From Streptomyces sp. Ru72 (GTDB lineage Bacteria; Actinomycetota; Actinomycetes; Streptomycetales; Streptomycetaceae): a stretch of DNA of 64,000 nucleotides. The DNA lies in assembly GCF_002920635.1 (NCBI RefSeq), contig NZ_PQSR01000010.1, forward strand, positions 62,001 to 126,000, written 5' to 3'. Each line of letters starts with the position of its first letter. Position 1 is the first letter of the stretch. This document shows, piece after piece, positions 1 to 8,536 of this stretch. The translations under genes and the position numbers were made by a program. The notes under the pieces are model-generated. The model was not told the origin of the DNA. It did no database searches and was given only the letters and a program-made list of their open reading frames with translations.

Positions 1-1819
1 CTACGAGGCCGCGCTGAGCATGTTGCTGGTCCGTCGCGACGTGCAGCGGAGGGTGGGCACGCATCTGCAGATCAACGAGAGCGCACAGCTGTGGCTGCTG
101 CAGCAGCTCGCCTACTGGATGATCCGCAACGGCCATGCCGAAGCCGACCGCTCCAACGTGCTGCGGGTCGTCGCCGATGCCCTGCGCTCGATGCCCCAGG
201 TCGCCGCGCCCGAGCAGGCCGCAGACGTCCTGGACCACCTGCTGCTGCGCAGTGGAATCCTGCGCGCGCCATCCCCCGACACCGTCGAGTTCATCCACCG
301 CACGTTCCAGGACTACCTCGGTTCGAAGGCCGCCGTGGAGGGCCAGGACCTCAACCTGGTGGCCGCGCACGCCCACGAGCCGCAGTGGGAAGACGTGGTG
401 CGGATGGCCGTCGGGCACGCCCGCGCGGACGAACGCGCCATCCTGCTGCGCCGCCTGCTGGAACTCGGCGACATGGCCGCCTCCCCGCAACGCGAGCGGC
501 TGCACCTGCTTGCCGCAGCGTGCCTGGAGCACGCGACGGCTCTCGCTCCTGACGTGCGCGCCGAGGTCGAGAGGCGTGCGGCTGCACTGGTTCCACCCGA
601 GAGCCCGGCGGACGCCGAGCTGCTCGCTCAGGCCGGAACAGTGGCACTGGACCTGCTCCCGCCACCCGAGGGGCTCACGGCGGGGCAGGCCGGCGCCGTC
701 GTCCGTACCGCCCGCCTGCTGGGCGGGGAGCATGCCTATCAGGTGCTGCACTCCTTCCGGGCGCATCCGGACCAGAACGTGCGGCAGGAACTCGCGGACG
801 CCTGGGACGGCTTCGACGCCCGGGCATACGCGGAGGGCATCCTCGTCCACACCCCGCTCGCGGGAGTACGCCTCACCGTAAGCAGTTCGGCGCAGCTCTC
901 CGCGCTCTCGACGATGGGTCCGGTTCCCGCGCTCGCCTGTGTGGGCGACTTCCCGGCAGAGGCACTCGCGCCCGTGCTCCGGCGCGCCCGCCCGGACGAC
1001 TTCACCCTGGATGCCAACGACGTGCTGCGCGACCTTGAGTTCCTGGCGGTGGAACTGCCGGAGCTGTCCGCGTTGTGCCTCTCCGACTGCGGCGGCCTCA
1101 CGGACTACTCGGCGCTGCGTCGCCTCCGTATGCACACCGTCATACTCCGGAACGTGCCCAGCGGCCCCGACCTGTCCCCGTTGCAGGACGTGGAGACACT
1201 CCACGATGCAACGTTTCGATGGGATCGGGGCGGGGCGGCACGCCGCCTCACGCTGACAGACGTCCGCTTTCCGAAAGGTCTCCGACGCCTCCGGCTCCTG
1301 GGCAACCTGGTCGTCGCCGACCTCCACGCCGTCCGTCGCTGGCCGCACCTCGCCTCGCTCACCCTGTCCGGCGCACCGGTTCCTGCCGAAGAGCTGTCCG
1401 CACTCAGCCGGCTCCCCTCGCTGAAGGACGTGGACCTCGCCATCGAAGACCTCTGCCCATCGGACCTCTCACAGGTGGTGCGCCTGCCCGGCGTCACCAG
1501 CGCGCAGGTCACCACCTATGCGACCGCAGACCTCTGCACGGCAGACCTCCTTCCCCGGATGCTTCCCTCACTTCAGGAGCTGCGCCTGCACGTACAGTTC
1601 ACGCACGCAGGCCGCAGGCCGGCGACCGTGGACCTCTCCGCGCTCGCCGGCATCGCCGACGTCTCGGTCACCCTGAGCTGGGCATCCTCAGGCGATCTGC
1701 GGGTCACCGGAGCCGAGTGCCTTCCGCCTGGTTCGGTACGCCAGGTGCTGAGGAACCAACCCACGGCGGAGGCGCCGAAGCCACCGTCTCCCTGGTGGCG
1801 CCGCCTCGGCGGCCGGTGA
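1..1819 (+). CDS. NACHT/STAND NTPase with C-terminal leucine-rich repeats, 5' truncated by window edge
   Basis: The frame is open to the left edge (YEAALS precedes the first Met at 20), so the NTPase domain lies upstream of the window. Visible are the helical region after a NACHT module (MLLVRRD, then the FIHRTFQDYLGSKAAVEG stretch typical of the end of the NACHT winged-helix segment, near 280-345). A helical linker follows, then from about 900 irregular leucine-rich repeats (LSALCLSDCGGLTDYSAL, LRLLGNLVVADLHAV, LASLTLSGAPVPAEEL). In this family the LRRs sense a ligand and ATP-driven oligomerisation triggers an effector. That role is family knowledge, not seen here. A Trypco2-like gene follows 60 bases later on the same strand, which supports a conflict-system assignment. 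The N-terminal effector domain is unknown. Confidence 0.8.
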   Translation, partial: YEAALSMLLVRRDVQRRVGTHLQINESAQLWLLQQLAYWMIRNGHAEADRSNVLRVVADALRSMPQVAAPEQAADVLDHLLLRSGILRAPSPDTVEFIHRTFQDYLGSKAAVEGQDLNLVAAHAHEPQWEDVVRMAVGHARADERAILLRRLLELGDMAASPQRERLHLLAAACLEHATALAPDVRAEVERRAAALVPPESPADAELLAQAGTVALDLLPPPEGLTAGQAGAVVRTARLLGGEHAYQVLHSFRAHPDQNVRQELADAWDGFDARAYAEGILVHTPLAGVRLTVSSSAQLSALSTMGPVPALACVGDFPAEALAPVLRRARPDDFTLDANDVLRDLEFLAVELPELSALCLSDCGGLTDYSALRRLRMHTVILRNVPSGPDLSPLQDVETLHDATFRWDRGGAARRLTLTDVRFPKGLRRLRLLGNLVVADLHAVRRWPHLASLTLSGAPVPAEELSALSRLPSLKDVDLAIEDLCPSDLSQVVRLPGVTSAQVTTYATADLCTADLLPRMLPSLQELRLHVQFTHAGRRPATVDLSALAGIADVSVTLSWASSGDLRVTGAECLPPGSVRQVLRNQPTAEAPKPPSPWWRRLGGR

Positions 1820-1879
1820 CGGAGACGGGGCGGGGCGGCATGCTTTACCGTCGATCATCAGTCGACGACAGGAGGGTCA

Positions 1880-2209
1880 GTGCCGGACTTCCAGGACATC
1901 GAACTCGCCGCCGCGGTGAGGGCGATCAGGGACGGGCTGATGCAGGCGGCAGCGGCCGGGGCCGGGGAAGCGGTGCGCTTCGAGGTCGGCCCGATTCAGA
2001 TGGAGTTCACGGTCGAACTGCGGCGCGAGGCCGGGGCCAAGGGCGGAGTCAAGGCGTGGGTGGTCAACGCCGACGCCGATGCGAAGGCCTCCCAGGGCCG
2101 TACCCATCGAATCGCCTTCACCCTCACAGCCAAGGACGCCGCCGGGGGCAACCTGGAGGTCGGTAACGACACCCACGGAAGCACCCGACGCTTCAACTCC
2201 GTGGAGTAG
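1880..2209 (+). CDS. Trypco2-like (trypsin-co-occurring domain) small protein
   Basis: 109 aa, GTG start chosen because AGGAGGGTCA lies just upstream. The protein consists of one small domain: an N-terminal helix (DIELAAAVRAIRDGLMQA), then alternating strands (VRFEVGPIQMEFTVELRRE, GVKAWVVNADADAK, THRIAFTLTA). This matches the layout of the trypco2 domain that accompanies STAND NTPases and trypsin-like proteases in actinobacterial conflict systems. It lies 60 bases downstream of the NACHT/LRR gene and is probably co-transcribed with it. The domain's molecular function is not established; an adaptor between sensor and effector is an inference. Confidence 0.7.
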   Translation: MPDFQDIELAAAVRAIRDGLMQAAAAGAGEAVRFEVGPIQMEFTVELRREAGAKGGVKAWVVNADADAKASQGRTHRIAFTLTAKDAAGGNLEVGNDTHGSTRRFNSVE

Positions 2210-2502
2210 TCTCCCCCTCTTGCAGCGCTCCCTTCCCTACCCTGCACGACGCCGGCTGCCCGTGCAGCAGCAGGCTGCCGTCGGTGAACGGCCTGGTCAA
2301 CTACTCGCCCAGGACGGAGTCCCAGACGACACCGTCCCCGCGGGCGAGGGGAGCAGTTGGCCGGCAATGATCCCGCTGCCGCGGGGACACGCCGATCGGC
2401 CTCGACCACCGGATCCCTCGCGTCGACATCGCGGCCGCCGTGGGCAGAGCAGGAATGGAGGATGCTCCTGGCATCGGCGTACGGCGGTGTGGGCCGGACG
2501 GT

Positions 2503-3648
2503 TCAGATGAGCCGATCGCGGTCCTGGGCTGCTTGCCGGACGAGCTCGGCGAAGCGGGCGCGACTACGCTCGTAGTGTTCCTCGGCCTGTTGGTCGTCCC
2601 TTTCCCCGGAGCCATCGGTGCCCGGTGCCACATCGAGGTCGGTGTACTCGCTGTGCAGGAGCCAGCAACCGTAAATGCCCGCAATGAGATCCTCGAGGAG
2701 ATCGCGGGCAGGGCGTTTGGGGTCAAGAGGAGTGAGGCGCAAGGCGAGGTCGGCGAGGTCGGGTTCCTCCTCACCGAGGTACTCGGCGACTGTTTCCTCC
2801 AGGTCGTCGAGTTGCTCGCGTAGGACGGCAGGGTCCGGGAGCAAGCCGTCGGTGATCTGCATGGCGTGGCGGACGAGGCTCGTGACGGCATCGTGCGCGC
2901 TGGCGCCGTCTTCCATGAGGCCGAGGATGACCGTGGGGGTCTCGTGGGGGAGGGCCTCGATGTCGTCGGCCTCGAGGACCACCTGGGTGAAGTCCTGACC
3001 GGAGGTTTCAGCGGCGACCTCCGCTGCCGCGGCGAGCCAGTGGGCCGCCGCGACGGCGGCTGCGGTCGGATCGATGCGGGAGAAGAGCTCGACGGGGCCG
3101 AAGGGATCCCGCCGCAGAAGGTCGTCGGCGGCCGCGACCTGGACGGGGGAGGCGTCTTCGCGGCTGAGCAGGACGGCCTGCTGGGCGCGGCCACTGAGGT
3201 CGCCCAGTTCCGCATTCTCCACGGCAGTGAGCTCGGTGGTGGCCTCCGCGACAACGGCCTTCAGGAGCTGAGGATCGTCCAGCCCGTGCAGGGCGCGTCC
3301 GACACGGTGAGCGGACTCCAGCAGGGGGCTGTAGGAGACCGTCAGCATTCCGCCGTGGGGGAGGTGCGGCTGAGTGATCGCGTCGACGACCTGGCCGAAG
3401 TGCTTGCGTTCCTGTTCGCGACGCCAGCCCTCGGTGTTCGGTTCCAGGGAGTCGGCCGCACTGGCGGGGTGTGTGTAGGTGCGCCATGCAGCGTCGGAGA
3501 GCTGGGTAAGAGCGCGGGCCAAGCCCAGGAGCGCGGAGGTGTCGGCGTCGACGGGCAGAGCCGCGATGCGGACGGCGAGGTCGCCTTCGCCGGTTCCCCA
3601 TGTGGCCATCAGCTCATGCCGGTCGGGCACGAGGCAGTAGCGGGTCAT
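2503..3648 (-). CDS. hypothetical acidic helical protein
   Basis: 381 aa, begins MTRYCLVPDRHELMATWG. I do not recognise the family. The sequence is Ala/Leu/Glu/Asp-rich, has no signal peptide or membrane segment, and looks entirely alpha-helical. Several long acidic amphipathic stretches are visible (QLDDLEETVAEYLGEEEPD near residue 285). The C-terminal 25 residues are Arg/Glu-rich and could form a coiled coil. Codon use is normal for the window and no stop or frame break is seen, so it is probably a functional cytoplasmic protein. It stands alone: the next downstream gene on the other strand converges on it. No function is proposed. Confidence 0.65.
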   Translation of the reverse strand: MTRYCLVPDRHELMATWGTGEGDLAVRIAALPVDADTSALLGLARALTQLSDAAWRTYTHPASAADSLEPNTEGWRREQERKHFGQVVDAITQPHLPHGGMLTVSYSPLLESAHRVGRALHGLDDPQLLKAVVAEATTELTAVENAELGDLSGRAQQAVLLSREDASPVQVAAADDLLRRDPFGPVELFSRIDPTAAAVAAAHWLAAAAEVAAETSGQDFTQVVLEADDIEALPHETPTVILGLMEDGASAHDAVTSLVRHAMQITDGLLPDPAVLREQLDDLEETVAEYLGEEEPDLADLALRLTPLDPKRPARDLLEDLIAGIYGCWLLHSEYTDLDVAPGTDGSGERDDQQAEEHYERSRARFAELVRQAAQDRDRLI

Positions 3649-3715
3649 GAAGCTGCTCCTTCGCGGACATGCGATGCATGGTGCTGTGACGTGCCCATTC
3701 TGGCCCCTGGCCCCT

Positions 3716-3910
3716 GGCCAGGGCGCAGCTGGTGAGCCCTGCGCAGGGTGCGTCGACGACGTAGGCCCGGGCGTCGCCGCCGGGTCGGAGGCGTTCGGCC
3801 GGCCGGTCTCGGCAGAAGGCCGGCCAGGTCGAGTCGAGCGGCTGGGAGAGGATCAGCTCCGATCGCAGGCGGGTGATGCCTTCGGCGTCGTCGGGCCTGG
3901 CGCGGCGGGC
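3716..3910 (-). pseudogene. GNAT acetyltransferase N-terminal relic
   Basis: On the minus strand an open stretch reads ARPDDAEGITRLRSELILSQ, followed by PLDSTWPAFCRDR and DARAYVVDAP. This is the first helix and strand 2 of a GNAT N-acetyltransferase of the kind common in Streptomyces. After about 65 residues similarity is lost and the acetyl-CoA-binding loop (Q/RxxGxG/A) never appears. The fragment has no convincing start codon and lies just downstream of the methyltransferase-NUDIX gene on the same strand. It is best read as a decayed gene. Assignment is from memory of family patterns. Confidence 0.55.
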
Positions 3911-3953
3911 AGGGGTCGCGGGACCGGCCCTTCCCGTGAGCGCGGGCGTGGGA

Positions 3954-5141
3954 TCATGCGGCCGGGGGCGTATGGGGGTCGGTGACGGGGGTGAAGCGGG
4001 CGGGTGCGTGGTCGATCGGCAGGTCGGGCCGCCAGGCCGTGAGGATCTGGGCGCTGCACTCGAACAGGTCCGGGGGCAGGGCGTCCAGAGGCCACCAGCG
4101 CCAGTCGCCGACACTTTCGTCGGGCTGGTCCGCCGGTTCCCCGCGCCAGCGGGTGACGAGCGCGCCGAAGGTGATGCGGACGACGTCGCCGACCTGGTCG
4201 AGGAGCATGCCCAGGAGGCGGACGTCGGCGGGGTCGGCGTGCAGTCCGGTCTCCTCGGCGAGTTCGCGCACCACGGCCTCCTGCAAGGACTCGCCTGGTT
4301 CCACGGTCCCGCCGGGCAGCTCTCGCGTACCCAGCCGGTGCCGGCCCAGGAGGAGGCCCCGGGGCCCGAGCAGCACGGCGCCGACGCCGACCGCCGCCCG
4401 AGGGTCCGGTGGCTTCGGGGTGCGGGGACGGGCGGTGATGCGGGCCGGTCGGTGGACCTGGAAGAGCCGATAGGAGGCGTTGTTGTTCTCCTCCGGCGTG
4501 TCGAGGACGGTGATGTCCTGCACGTGGAGCCCGTACTGCCCGAGCAGGTCCTCCCACAACTCCGGTGTCAGCACCCACATGTGCATGGTGAGCTCGCCGC
4601 CGCCGGCCAGGTGGAGGATCTCCGGGCGTGGGGTGACGGTCGAAGTGGGGCCGTCCCCGACGGAGTTGGTGTGCAGCACGGTGAAGCACAGCCGGCCCCC
4701 CGGCTTGAGGGCGGTCGCCAGGGCGGGCAGGAGCCGGTGCGGGTCCAGGAAGTGGAAGGTGCTCAGGGAGTAGATCACGTCGTACGGCGCTGCGGTGCTC
4801 AGGTGCTCGACGGCGTCGGCGTTGACCAGCCGCAGGCCCCGCACATCGGGATAGCGGGAGCGGGCCCGCTCGATCTGGCTGGGGGAAACATCGACTGCGT
4901 CTACCTGTGCGCCGTAGGTGCGGGCCAGGTGTGCGGCGTGCCGGCCGGGGCCACAGCCGAGGTCCAGTACGCGCAGGCCCCTGAGGTCCCCGAGGATGTC
5001 GTCCCCCGGCCCGTTCGCCGCGGGGCCCCAGGCGATCCGGGTCACTTCCGTCAGGGTCGTACCGCGCCGCACGTGGTGTGTTCCGTAGGCGTCCCAGGCG
5101 AGGCGTGTGTGTCGTTCGACGTCCAACGCGTTGTCTCCCAT
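3954..5141 (-). CDS. bifunctional class I SAM methyltransferase / NUDIX hydrolase
   Basis: 395 aa from the Met in [11 protein letters not shown]; the frame extends further upstream but those residues overlap the neighbouring gene and look non-coding. Residues 20-215 form a class I SAM methyltransferase: motif I DLGCGPG (60-66), acidic end of strand 2 VDVSPSQIE (83-91), motif IV-like [14 protein letters not shown] (120-133) and LKPGGRLCF. Residues about 248-375 form a NUDIX hydrolase with a complete Nudix box (277-299, core REL AEETGL). Substrates cannot be inferred. The companion methyltransferase ends 7 bases upstream on the same strand, so the two are almost certainly one operon. The gene fusion implies linked steps on one metabolite or housekeeping of its nucleotide by-product. 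Confidence 0.85.
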   Translation of the reverse strand: MGDNALDVERHTRLAWDAYGTHHVRRGTTLTEVTRIAWGPAANGPGDDILGDLRGLRVLDLGCGPGRHAAHLARTYGAQVDAVDVSPSQIERARSRYPDVRGLRLVNADAVEHLSTAAPYDVIYSLSTFHFLDPHRLLPALATALKPGGRLCFTVLHTNSVGDGPTSTVTPRPEILHLAGGGELTMHMWVLTPELWEDLLGQYGLHVQDITVLDTPEENNNASYRLFQVHRPARITARPRTPKPPDPRAAVGVGAVLLGPRGLLLGRHRLGTRELPGGTVEPGESLQEAVVRELAEETGLHADPADVRLLGMLLDQVGDVVRITFGALVTRWRGEPADQPDESVGDWRWWPLDALPPDLFECSAQILTAWRPDLPIDHAPARFTPVTDPHTPPAA

Positions 5142-5148
5142 CTCGAGT

Positions 5149-5721
5149 TCAGGGGCGGAGTGCGTAGCAGCGCAGCACGTCGAGGTCGGCGGTGCGTACC
5201 ACGGACCATCCCGCAGTGAGTGTCTCGGCCTCGGCGGCCGTGATCCCGAGGTGCTTGCGGGGATCGCCCTCCTCGCGGCGGCCGGCGAGTTCGGTGACGA
5301 CCCAGAAGGTCCCGCCGGGTGCCAGGACCTGCCGGACGCGGTCGAGGAAGGCAGCCTTGTCGTCCATCCACCGGTAGACCAGGCGGCAGGTGACGACCGC
5401 ATACGCCCGTTCCGGCAGGGCGCCGAGGTCGTCCGCGGTGAAGTTCATCAGGCACCAGGTCGGCCCGTCGCCACGCCGGCTGCTCTGCGCCGCGGCGATG
5501 GCGCTGGGGGAGAAGTCGACGCCGGTGGTGCGGTAACCGAGCCGGTCGAGGTGGCGGGCGAGGGCACCGTCGCCGGTGCCGATGTCGAGGGCCGGGCGTC
5601 CACGGCCGGGTCCGACACGGTCGGTCAGCAGCGTGGCCTCGGCGCTGCTGACTTCCCGGTACCGGCGACCGTCGGTCCATGAAGACTCCCAGTAGCCGGC
5701 GGTGGACGTTTCAGTCGTCAT
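5149..5721 (-). CDS. class I SAM-dependent methyltransferase
   Basis: 190 aa. Motif I appears as [15 protein letters not shown] (about residues 44-58), followed by the strand-2 acidic residue in [15 protein letters not shown] and motif IV near [15 protein letters not shown]. The helix and strand after [12 protein letters not shown] complete the Rossmann-like fold. There is no fused second domain. It is the first gene of a two-gene minus-strand operon with the methyltransferase-NUDIX fusion, whose start lies 7 bases after this stop, so the products probably act on the same compound. The substrate is unknown. Confidence 0.85.
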   Translation of the reverse strand: MTTETSTAGYWESSWTDGRRYREVSSAEATLLTDRVGPGRGRPALDIGTGDGALARHLDRLGYRTTGVDFSPSAIAAAQSSRRGDGPTWCLMNFTADDLGALPERAYAVVTCRLVYRWMDDKAAFLDRVRQVLAPGGTFWVVTELAGRREEGDPRKHLGITAAEAETLTAGWSVVRTADLDVLRCYALRP

Positions 5722-6123
5722 TCGGCTCCCTCGCCGGCGGGCGGCACGGCCGCGGTCGTGGTCCCGGTGGGGCGGCGCAAGTTGCTCGACTGGTTCGGAG
5801 TGGCCGTCCCGGAAGAAGTCCGTTCGACTGTGTGGATGTGCCGGCCGTGGTCAACGTGGGTCCCCCTTTGGTCGGTGGCGGTTCGCTCGTGGGGCTCAAC
5901 GATCCGGCGGGAATCTCGAACGCCTACGTTTCGGACGGGCCGCGAACCCTGGGACGGAGCGGGCGTTCGAGCGTACGGGATACACCGACGCGGGCGCCGT
6001 AAGGCTTCGAAGGCGATTGGTGGTGGCCGAAACGCCGACACTCCCCCTCGCCCCGCAGCGTGTTCCACACGGCGGCGAACTGCTCGTCGGTGAGGCCCTC
6101 CCGGTTGCACAGGGGTCGACGTC
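5722..6123. other. no supported gene
   Basis: About 400 bases between the divergently placed methyltransferase and esterase genes. Several frames are open by GC bias, but none gives a recognisable protein. One minus-strand stretch near 6060-6110 reads LTDEQFAAVWNTLRGEGE and could be a relic of an unidentified gene. Confidence 0.4.
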
Positions 6124-6259
6124 TCGAAGCGCTTCGAACTCTTGGGCATGCGGCACCGTTCCTGTCAAACACCTTTTCCAGAGGCGGATTTGATTCATCG
6201 AAGCGTTTGTCGAACGGGAAGTCGCGCCGCTAGCCTCGCGGTTGGTTCAAGCGCTTCGA
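6124..6259. promoter_or_regulatory. cluster of LacI-type operator-like palindromes
   Basis: A perfect 14-base palindrome tcgaagcgcttcga lies at 6124-6137. A degenerate copy tcgaagcgttt begins at 6198, and a 13-base copy tcaagcgcttcga lies at 6247-6259. The shared AAGCGCTT/GAAGCG core with a central CG is the shape of LacI/GalR-family operators, which control polysaccharide-degradation genes in Streptomyces. The cluster lies 220-360 bases upstream of the secreted esterase. No LacI-family gene is in the window, so the regulator would act in trans. Binding is inferred. Confidence 0.5.
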
Positions 6260-6480
6260 CACTTCGATCAAGAAAGGGCCGCCACCGTAGGGCGAATGCT
6301 CTGCGCCGGATCGCCGCGGCAAGGTGCAGACCAAGCGAGCAGCATGGCTCCCAACCGATACGCCACGGTCGCACAGTCCATGGGCAGCGCCACCTTCACG
6401 GTGACCGACGTGGGCTGCAGCTTGAGATCCGACGCTGATCCGACCCACACCGAGCGAAGAAACCGCACGTTGGAGGAAGC

Positions 6481-7476
6481 ATGAACAGACAAGGACGTCG
6501 ATTCGCGGTCGCGGCCGCCAGCCTGGCGCGGGCGACACACGTCGGCAGGATTGGAGGGTGGTTGAGGAAGGCGGCCACAGCGGCGGCCGTGGCCCTGAGC
6601 GTCATAGCGGGCAGCCTGACGTTCGCATCACCGGCGTCCGCGGCGACGTTGACTCAGGTCGACAACTTCGGCTACAACCCCACGAACCTCCAGATGTACG
6701 AGTACGTGCCGGCCAAGCTGCCCCGTCATCCGGCAGTGCTCGTGGTCGCGCACTGGTGCACCGGCTCCGGCCCTGACATGTACAACTACACCGAATTCGC
6801 GTCACTGGCCGACCAGTACGGATTCATCGTGGTCTACCCCTCGATCACCGGTGACATCAAGTGCTGGGACGTCGCGTCGGACGCCGCGCTGAAGCACGAC
6901 GGCTCCAGCGACCCGGCCGGCGTGATGTCCATGGTGCGGTGGGAGATCGCGAACCGCGGCGCCAACCAGCACCAGGTCTACATGACCGGCATCTCCTCCG
7001 GCGCGATGCTGACCAACGTCATGCTCGCCGACTACCCGGACGTGTTCAAAGCCGGATCGGCGTTCATGGGCGTGCCGTACCACTGCTTCTACACCGGCAC
7101 TTTCCGCGGCTGGAACAGTGACTGCTCCACAGGCAACATCACCAAGACCCCGCAGGAGTGGGGCGACCTGGCCCGCGCCGCCTACCCCGGCTACACCGGG
7201 CCACGGCCGCGTATCCAACTGTGGCACGGCACCGAGGACGCCGCCCTCAACCACCACAACCTCGGCGAAGAGATCAAACAGTGGACCAACGTCCTCGGTG
7301 TCAGCCAAACCCCGGTCTTCACCGACCAGCCCGAGTCGATCTGGACAAGGACCCGCTACGGTAACGCCAGCACGCAACCACCGGTCGAGGCCAACAGCTT
7401 CCAGGGGTACGGCCACGAGTTGCCCAAACCCGGCATGGCACTGCTGGCCCTGAAGTTCATGGGCCTGGCACCCTAG
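6481..7476 (+). CDS. secreted PHB-depolymerase/CE1-type esterase (acetylxylan or feruloyl esterase-like)
   Basis: 331 aa, start supported by GGAGGA just upstream. A long basic N-region is followed by a hydrophobic core (residues 31-50) and an ASPASAA cleavage site near 55, so the protein is exported by Sec. The mature part is an alpha/beta hydrolase of the PHB depolymerase/CE1 family: oxyanion region VVAHWCTGSGPDMYNYTEFA, nucleophile elbow GISSGAM (Ser172), acidic residue in WHGTEDAAL and a late GYGHELP histidine. Cysteines at 93, 128, 202 and 215 may form disulfides. It probably deacylates plant polysaccharide, consistent with LacI-type operators upstream. A CBM13-like module just after the stop suggests the ancestral protein was bimodular. 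Confidence 0.85.
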   Translation: MNRQGRRFAVAAASLARATHVGRIGGWLRKAATAAAVALSVIAGSLTFASPASAATLTQVDNFGYNPTNLQMYEYVPAKLPRHPAVLVVAHWCTGSGPDMYNYTEFASLADQYGFIVVYPSITGDIKCWDVASDAALKHDGSSDPAGVMSMVRWEIANRGANQHQVYMTGISSGAMLTNVMLADYPDVFKAGSAFMGVPYHCFYTGTFRGWNSDCSTGNITKTPQEWGDLARAAYPGYTGPRPRIQLWHGTEDAALNHHNLGEEIKQWTNVLGVSQTPVFTDQPESIWTRTRYGNASTQPPVEANSFQGYGHELPKPGMALLALKFMGLAP

Positions 7477-7740
7477 GTCGACAGGTGCCTGTCACCGGGC
7501 GTGGGCTCAAACCGTTCGCTGGACGTGGCCCGAACCAACCGGACCGGCGGCACCCAACTGAACGTCTGGGACTGTGACGGCGGTGCCAGACCAACAGCGG
7601 CGGCTCAACAAAGTTGGCACTGTCCCCGCCGCGGAATCCGGACTGTGCCTCGACGGCATCGGCGCGGGCACGGCTAACGGCACCGCCGTCAGCATCCCGA
7701 ACTGTAACGGTGGCAGCGACCGGAAATGGGTCCGGCAGTA
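7477..7740 (+). pseudogene. ricin-type/CBM13 lectin module, detached by stop and frameshift
   Basis: Directly after the esterase TAG, the same frame continues through GVGSNRSLDVARTN and GGTQLNVWDCDGG. These are hallmarks of a ricin-B (QxW) repeat of CBM13 modules found on Streptomyces esterases and xylanases. Around 7620-7635 the pattern moves to the next frame, where SGLCLDGIGAG, VSIPNCNGG and a final RKWVRQ-stop form the last repeat. The module is thus cut from the esterase by one stop codon and internally broken by a frameshift. A sequencing error could explain one of the two lesions, hardly both. Confidence 0.65.
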
Positions 7741-7804
7741 GCCCCCGGTTCCGGGTGCGCGGGCTTGTCCCCCGCGTGCGGGGATGTCGGACCGGAGGGT
7801 GACG

Positions 7805-7844
7805 AGGTACAGGTGGTAGCCGTCGCCGGCGACCACCTGTACCT
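7805..7844. terminator. perfect 13-bp inverted repeat, terminator-like
   Basis: aggtacaggtggt at 7805-7817 is exactly complementary to accacctgtacct at 7832-7844, with a 14-base loop that itself contains a GTCGCCGGCGAC palindrome. It lies between the broken CBM13 module (plus) and the nitrilase relic (minus), so it may be a bidirectional terminator. There is no U-tract, as is usual in Streptomyces. Confidence 0.5.
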
Positions 7845-7953
7845 GGCCCAGCGCTTTACTGGGTGCCGGCGGTGTGCTCGTCCTCGGCCGCCCGGGCGGC
7901 GCGGGCGGTGGCTTTCGTGCCGCGTTCGTGGAGAACGAACCTTGGGGTACGGT

Positions 7954-8376
7954 CGAGTGCCCGATGGTGTCCGCCATGCGCTTGCGCCGGTCGATCAGTG
8001 CGAAGTCCAGGTCGGCGATCACTTCGCCCTCACCGGCGGTGAGCGGCTGGCCGACGATGCGGCCCTCGGGGTCGGCGATGGCGGTGAAGAAGCCGCCGGA
8101 GAACGCTGCGATGGGACCGCCGGTGTCCTCGGCGAGCTTTGTCCGTTGGTTCTCGTCCAGCCATGCGGTGGCGTTGACCACGAAAGAGGCCGACTCCAGG
8201 GCGTGCTGACGGATGGCGATCTGCATCTGGTCGGTGAACTTCTCGGCGCCGAGGCCGCCGGGGAACATCGCGGCGTGGATCTGCTCGCCGTCGGCGATCA
8301 GGGCGTATCGCGCCAGTGGCTGGTAGTGCTCCCAACAGGCGGGCTGGCCGATGCGGCCGACGGCGCCGTCCACGGC
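7954..8376 (-). pseudogene. nitrilase C-terminal relic
   Basis: Minus-strand reading gives GRIGQPACWEHYQPLARYAL, the catalytic-cysteine segment of aliphatic nitrilases (canonical CWEHYNPLARYA). It is followed by EQIHAAMFPG, SFVVNATAWLDE, GGFFTAIADPEGRIVGQPL and LIDRRKRMADTIGH. The N-terminal half carrying the catalytic Glu and Lys is absent: sequence before GRIG is unrelated and overlaps the PadR promoter. The C-terminus also drifts after GHS. About 140 of 330 usual residues remain, so it is non-functional as a nitrilase. Confidence 0.75.
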
Positions 8377-8495
8377 GCGAGTGCAGGCAGTTCCTCGGAC
8401 GGCATGCGCTCGCTGCGCGCCCGAAGAGTTTCGGTGGATTCGGGGACTCGCCTGGTCGGGGGCGCGAGGCGTGAAGGCGGGGCGTACTCTCTGCG

Positions 8496-8516
8496 GATAT
8501 ACACTCGGAGTATATC
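8496..8516. promoter_or_regulatory. PadR-type operator/promoter
   Basis: gatatac at 8496-8502 and gtatatc at 8510-8516 form an inverted repeat with a 7-base spacer in an AT-rich island, about 20 bases before the PadR start. ATAC/GTAT dyads of this kind are typical PadR operators, and the position overlaps the expected core promoter. Autoregulation of the PadR-ABC operon is therefore likely. Confidence 0.55.
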
Positions 8517-8536
8517 TCTGGTGTATGGTCCGTCTC

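Noticed and set aside
5718..6149. 143-codon minus-strand frame starting at a LacI-type palindrome
   Set aside because: Begins MPKSSKRFE but shows no helix-turn-helix or LacI ligand domain; composition is non-coding.
7767..7790. A CRISPR type I-E repeat-like sequence around ccccgcgtgcgggga
   Set aside because: Only one copy with no spacers or cas genes; short GC palindromes are common in this genome.
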